Program-made: the position numbers and the translations under genes
Shown: positions 58,969 to 64,000 of the stretch, piece by piece
How the letters are laid out: every line of letters begins with the position of its first letter
Numbering within the stretch: the first letter of the stretch is position 1
Assembly: GCA_037783415.1 (NCBI GenBank)
Contig: JAZGTN010000052.1
Location: 2,294,001 to 2,358,000, forward strand
Source: Leptasterias polaris
Lineage: Eukaryota > Echinodermata > Asteroidea > Forcipulatida > Asteriidae
Reading direction: 5' to 3'
Length of the DNA stretch: 64,000 bases
Notes under the pieces: generated by a model
Seen by the model: only the letters and a program-made list of their open reading frames with translations
What the model was told of the DNA's origin: nothing
Databases searched by the model: none

Positions 58969-60556
58969 TGTATATTTTTTAGACAGTAGCGTGAGGCATT
59001 GATATCTCCAAACCTGTTCAAATCTCCACCCTTTGCGGTGAAGCACGCTCATATGGCCTCTGAGAACTACAAACAAACATTTGAGGTCATACCAATCATG
59101 CTCCATACCTTAAGGGTTAGATGCCCAGGAGGGCGCTATTTCAGGCAACACTGTTTGGCTATCACTAGGTAGACTAAAAGCACCATGATCACATACTATC
59201 AGGGTGTGCGTTAGAAACCATTTGTATCTAATTCATATAATCAAATTGACAGATTGTCTAGTTGTGATATATGGAAATCAACAAACCAAACCAAATCAAT
59301 CCCAGTCGTGACACTTAGCCAGTACAACGTCTGTAACTGCTCCTCTGACCTCATCATTCAGGAGTAATGGGCTCATGCTAAGGTGGAGGTGGAGGTGGTT
59401 GTGTTAATGACTAGCCAGCAACCTGTGCGCCCAGTTCGGTTGCCGGTGTCACAGGGAATTTCCCATAACCTCCCCCCCCCCCGCAATTCAATATTCAATC
59501 TTCTGAATGTGAAGTCTTTTTGTATTTTGAAATAATAAATAAACAATTTTATCTTTCTATAAGTGTCCCCCATAATGGCAAATTAACATGGGAGGAGCTG
59601 AAGGAGGTTGAGTTAAAAGAGGGCGCTATCAACAACATTTCTTCACAATTCGTCAACATGAAGCACAGAGGGACAAAATCCCCTGCCACACCGGTGCTGC
59701 ATATTCACAAGGAGTTGAGATGAATGTGTAAGGTGCTTTGACACATTGGATTTAAAATTATCATGTAACAAAACTCCTTTCTGTCCACTTGAACGTCATA
59801 CTATAATATTGTTTCGTTTCAGAATGGTTACCTTCTCCCTAAGGAGTATTCAGCGCTGCCAAACAAGTGGCTCGTTGTTAAAAATATTGCATAACCTCTC
59901 ATAACTATTATCCATTCCCTACATTTGGTTTTGGGGTGATATTAAAGTAGCAATTCAAGACAAATGTTGGGAGAAAAGTAGGAGTTTTGTATTGTTTCTT
60001 GCAGTTTATGTTTTCATTCATGTTAATGCTGTCTTCTTAGACATTTTATTTCAAATTTGTCGCCGCTATTTTATTTCTCTCCTCGATTCAAGGAGACAAA
60101 TTTACATTAAATTCACAACTCACAAGAAAAATAGACTGAGGAGGCGACTTCTCAAATAGATCAATGTGCCAAAAACACACAACCCATTTTCATGAAGGGG
60201 TTGGGTACGACTGGGATTAAAGAAAAAAAAATTATTTGTGTATAACAATAGTTATATAAAATGCAAAATTACTGATTTTATCACGAACAATGCATGACTA
60301 ATTTCAGCCAGTGAGTTTTAATTAATTGATTACATTTTTATGGAGAGTGTCTTGCATGATCAAGGGCAAGGGAATTTAGGTTGAATTGCATTTCAAAGGT
60401 GATGCCATGGTTTGAGCCGGAAGAAGCAAAATAAAAACCCCGAGCATGCGAACAATGGTTACCACGCACACGACCTTCCTGGCTAAAATAGGATTAATAT
60501 TGGCGCTTCTTTTTCCACTTACAATGCCTTCGTCTTTAGGTTGGGCCATAGATTGG
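58969..60556. other. SLCO 3' UTR and intergenic sequence
   Basis: A plausible SLCO polyadenylation signal AATAAA lies near 59536-59543. Beyond it there are short frames only (for example 59520-59723), with no recognisable domain. A C10 run lies near 59475. Confidence 0.45.
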
Positions 60557-60935
60557 TTTTAAAGGCACTGTACACGTTTGGTAATTACTCAAAATATTTA
60601 TATTAGCATAAAAACTTACTTGGTAACCAGCAACGGAGAGCTGTTGATGGTATAAAACATTGTGAGAAACCACTCCCTCTGAAGAACGTAGTTTTTGAGA
60701 AAGGGGTAACTTCTCACTAAAATAATAAAAGACTTCATGCATGAAGCCTTTTATTAGTATCTGAAAGCACACAAAATTGTGCAACAAGGGTGTTTTTTCT
60801 TTCAGTATTTTCTTGCAACTTCGATGACCGATTCAGCCCAAATTTTCACAGGTTTGTTATTTTATGCATATGTTGGGATACACCGAGTGACAATACTGGT
60901 CTTTGATAATTACAAAACATGTTCAGTGCCTTTAA
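60557..60935. mobile_element. MITE family A, copy 8
   Basis: TTTAAAGGCACTGTACACGT to AACATGTTCAGTGCCTTTAA, about 379 bp, very close to copy 1 at 28583. Followed directly by a truncated family B-like fragment to about 61110 (GGTGAGAAGCACTGCAGCTG, TCTGAGAAACGATTCATGCA). Confidence 0.87.
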
Positions 60936-61379
60936 TACTCCAAAAGATTAATGGTCATGACCACTAACTTGGTGAGAAGCACTGCAGCTGTTGATAGATA
61001 TAAACTATTTTAAAACAGGATTCGCTCCCTTGCGGTAAAATAGTTAGAAAAATTGTCTCACCTCCAAACATTTGAATCTGAGAAACGATTCATGCATGAA
61101 CCGTTTTCTTAGATTTCTTGGGGTTTCTCCGTTCGCGAATGCTGCTGCCAGGTATTCGCTTGAAACCCGCATTCAACTCGCTAAAATGTAAATGGGTTCG
61201 ACGTTCTTTTGAAAATACCGTGACAGTTTTTTGCTGCCTTTTCAGCAAATAGACACAGTATTCAGTTGAAACTTTCATGTGTGACTTTGAGTGTATCTTT
61301 CTTTATAAATTTGCATATTAATCAGCATTACGTTGACAAAAATGACAATCTTAGGAACCCATCTGTATACTCCCCAGGG

Positions 61380-61505
61380 AGCTGAGATGGTTTAAGGAAT
61401 GAAATAAATGGCCCAGTGACCAGGGGTAATAATGTTCGAAGCGCTTTGAGACGCCCTTGGGTGTGATAAAGCGCGATATAAATCCATATTATTATTATTA
61501 TTATC
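61380..61505 (+). repeat. LINE/SINE 3' tail of L2-like type
   Basis: AAGCGCTTTGAGACGCCCTT, GATAAAGCGCGATATAAAT and a terminal (ATT)n run. This is the classic 3' end of L2-group LINEs and the SINEs that borrow it. Confidence 0.65.
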
Positions 61506-61830
61506 TTTATGAACTTACGGCGATCCGGTCAAAGCCACAGCCGGAGGCATGGAGTTAAGCACGGACTTTCTTTTATTCGTAGGTATTGTTTTAAATATTG
61601 GGTTTTTGCATTGTTTTTACGCAAAGTTAAAGCAAAGTGTTATCAATTTATTTCTTGGTATTTGTGTTGTGGGTTTAACCCAAATATTTGTTTCATTAAT
61701 GGTTTCATAATAAAGGAGGCAAAGTACTTTTTAGAACAATTCTCAACCCTGTATTGTATTTATTTTCACTAAAGGTAAAGTCTCAAAACCTGTTCAGTTG
61801 TTACTTTTATAACTCTAGAATTTACGTGGC

Positions 61831-61914
61831 AAAATTGAAAAGGCGACGGACAAAATTGAAAAGGCGACGGACAAAATTGAAAAGGCGACGGACAAAATTG
61901 AAAAGGCGACGGAA
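61831..61914 (+). repeat. 21-bp tandem repeat, 4 units
   Basis: Four near-perfect units of AAAATTGAAAAGGCGACGGA plus C. They stay open in frame as KLKRRRT repeats, which is expected for any 21-bp unit without a stop and is not evidence of coding. Confidence 0.9.
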
Positions 61915-62843
61915 AGGAGTGGCACATAATTATGGAACACCATAATTTTGTGTGATCACAATTCTTTCAGATTTGAGCTGGATTCCGGGTCCCGAGTGTT
62001 AGGCCTGACCCAATTCTGGGTCGTTATGACCCGGAATCTGTGATTTTTATCAACTTTTGACTGTGAAGATCAGAAAAGGGGGCACTTCTCAACATTGTTT
62101 AGCTGTTTTTACGATTCTTCAGTTTATATGGATTTTTTAAGTGTAAGTATAACATTTCCCATAAAATGAGTGACCAGTGCAGTATCTCGCCTGTCAAAAA
62201 GGCCATGGAGTGTACAAGGTCATTCTGTTTGTAAACAAAGGTTAAATGGTCTATAATAGAGGTCAAAGTAATAAACGAGTGAAAGGGTGGTAAGACACAC
62301 ACAAAAAGTCGCCTCCAACCTCGGTTTGGACTTGTGGACATGTCGTTAAATGTCTGTCGCGGTGATAGCGAAATGGCTCTTTCACAACTATCTCGCGAGA
62401 CTGGTGCTCTAAAAATGACAGCAGTCTCAAAGGCAGTAGTCTCGCGCGAAGTAGCCTTGACCAAGGCATTGGAGTTTTATTTTCATTGATTAATTTGTTT
62501 TTAGTTTAGTTTGTTTTCCCTTTGCGTTATCGCGCCAGTACCTGCCCGAGCTGCGTGCAATCTCTGTGTGCACATGCATGCACTTCCTCCATGGTGTAAC
62601 GCAGTGCTTGCGTGGTGTGAGATGTACATGTGCGTAGACTCTCTGAATCAACGCCTTGATGGTTCTGTTTTGAGCTAGCCAGGGTCATTACTATAAATTA
62701 ATGCGTGCAGAAGACAAGACCCCATTGGTCAGTGGCGGAACTCATGGACGGGCGTCATTCATTTGCTTCCCATTCTGCGTTGTTGCAGTCGGTCTAACGA
62801 AAGATTTAAATATTCATGATCTGCATACCAGCATATCCGAGGG

Positions 62844-62894
62844 CCCCATTTTCGTCAAATAGTGGACGAAAATGGGGGGGGGGGGGGGGGGGGG
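62844..62894 (+). repeat. Perfect 13-bp hairpin running into a 21-G tract
   Basis: CCCCATTTTCGTC (62844-62856), an 8-nt loop, then GACGAAAATGGGG (62865-62877), whose last four G start the G tract 62874-62894. Confidence 0.85.
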
Positions 62895-63247
62895 CTAGCG
62901 GATATAAATATCAATAAACACATTAAACCCGGAAGTTACAGACCCTACAAGGCGGTTGGCCTGACGGCCTCCGCATGCGTACAGTAATACGAGTGCGGAT
63001 GACTCGCGCACATTAGTAGTACGGGCGTCGTGCGATGTGATTCAAGTATGCCTCCATTTAGAGCTATGCGGTCGTGTTGATAACTATTGCGTTATTCAAT
63101 TGAATTTTGCGCGCACATCAGATTAATTATACTGCCCAAGGTTTTTCAGCGCAGAGTGGGTATCTTTCATTTTGCTCGCTGATAAACAAAATAGTTCTGC
63201 GCCAATATACAAGCATTGTTTTCTTTAAACAAAACATTTTAGAAGGA

Positions 63248-63476
63248 ATGTGGGCAGTGAAATGTTCAGCTCTAGCCGTCTGCTTGACCTTGTGTGCGGT
63301 GGTCAGTTTCTCTGCGAGGGTGTCGGGTGGCAACGGCAAGATGTGCGGGGCGATCGTGACCGCAGACGAAGGGGACAACTGGATTGCGCTTACGATCAAG
63401 GCGTTTTCCTCGCTCAGGGGAGCGTGTCGACGGCGGGTACAAGCCACGAACATACCGGAGACAGTGACGCCAAAAG
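63248..63476 (+). CDS. First coding exon of an unrecognised secreted protein (partial)
   Basis: ATG at 63248 gives MWAVKCSALAVCLTLCAVVS, a clear signal peptide with cleavage likely near SFSARVSGG. It is followed by MCGAIVTADEGDNWIALTI and a basic CRRRVQATN segment. The exon ends at 63476 with CCAAAAG|GTAAGTT, a strong donor (phase 1). The frame is open upstream to 63107, but the signal peptide decides this start. The 3' exons lie beyond the window. Product not recognised; secreted or type I membrane protein by inference. Confidence 0.55.
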
Positions 63477-63952
63477 GTAAGTTAAGTTTACTCGGTTCTT
63501 TATTGGTCTTTCTTCACAAGGGGTGAACCGATGGGGGAAGGGAGGAGGGCACTTCTTGCCAAGTATCCGTTTGCCTTTTTCGTACACAATCCCCTTTTCA
63601 GCACATTTTCAGTGTAATTTACTATTTTCCTAAGATAATCTGACGATAATGAAAAAAAATAATACATTGTATGCGTTTAAACGGAGAAATTTCAGCAAAG
63701 CGAGTGTGTGGGTGAGTGAGAACAAAAAAAACCGCAAAATTTCACGCTCAAACATCCTGATATGAGGAACGAGATCGGACACACTACTGGTGGCAATTTT
63801 TAATAATTATATACCATGCCCGATATTTGGCAGAGGTATCCCCCAAATGTTACCATACTTTAACACACTATTTTCCTCGTGTACAGAGGCACACCCCACC
63901 TAAAATCATCTAAAGAATTCCTGAGATTCCAAGCACACAATGAAGACACAGT

Positions 63953-63990
63953 GGGGGGGGGGGGGGGGGGGGGGGGGGGAGGGGGGGGGG
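63953..63990 (+). repeat. Poly-G tract at window end
   Basis: About 37 G interrupted by one A, followed by TACACCAAGT, a phrase also found inside family A MITEs. Confidence 0.85.
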
Positions 63991-64000
63991 TACACCAAGT

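Noticed and set aside
61754..61945. Basic KLKRRRT-repeat open frame
   Set aside because: A direct result of a 21-bp tandem repeat with no stop codon; no surrounding gene structure.
1..64000. CRISPR arrays, operons and prokaryotic signals
   Set aside because: Tandem repeats here have no spacers, and genes are intron-containing with GT-AG boundaries; the DNA is metazoan nuclear.

Overview
The window looks like nuclear DNA of a marine deuterostome, most likely an echinoderm and possibly a starfish. It is AT-rich and has long introns with GT-AG boundaries. Two complete genes are built from many short exons. There is also a two-exon gustatory-receptor-like gene, a young-looking LINE, tRNA-derived SINEs and many short inverted-repeat elements. 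The species guess is inference from the repeat style. The exon models come from reading splice sites, reading frame and protein family conservation directly.

Layout. (1) 1921-20776, minus strand: a complete 15-exon gene for translation initiation factor eIF3 subunit D (557 aa). Its introns carry seven copies of one box C/D snoRNA family, whose guide matches the conserved 28S rRNA segment GACAGGGATAACT at the peptidyl-transferase centre. Intron 11 starts with a minisatellite that repeats the exon 11 5' splice site, and an intact two-ORF LINE (about 4.9 kb) has inserted into that array. (2) 20777-23413: intergenic, with one repeat. (3) 23414-25121, minus: a two-exon, multi-membrane-span protein resembling gustatory receptor-like proteins. 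(4) 25122-37000: no convincing gene; nested and tandem MITE-like elements. (5) 37205-40604: a very large inverted repeat (arms of about 1.6 kb, 160-bp spacer). (6) 40605-52866: repeat-rich intergenic DNA. (7) 52867-58968, plus: a complete 8-exon organic anion transporter (SLCO/OATP family, 692 aa, 12 membrane spans, Kazal-like extracellular domain). (8) 58969-63247: intergenic, with MITEs, a LINE-like 3' tail and tandem repeats. (9) 63248-63476, plus: the first coding exon of an unrecognised secreted protein that continues beyond the window.

The genes do not form a functional cluster. The most unusual content is in the eIF3D locus: a translation-factor gene apparently hosting a multi-copy intronic snoRNA family aimed at the catalytic core of the large ribosomal subunit, plus an array of duplicated 5' splice sites. 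The large palindrome at 37-40.6 kb is the second strongest anomaly.
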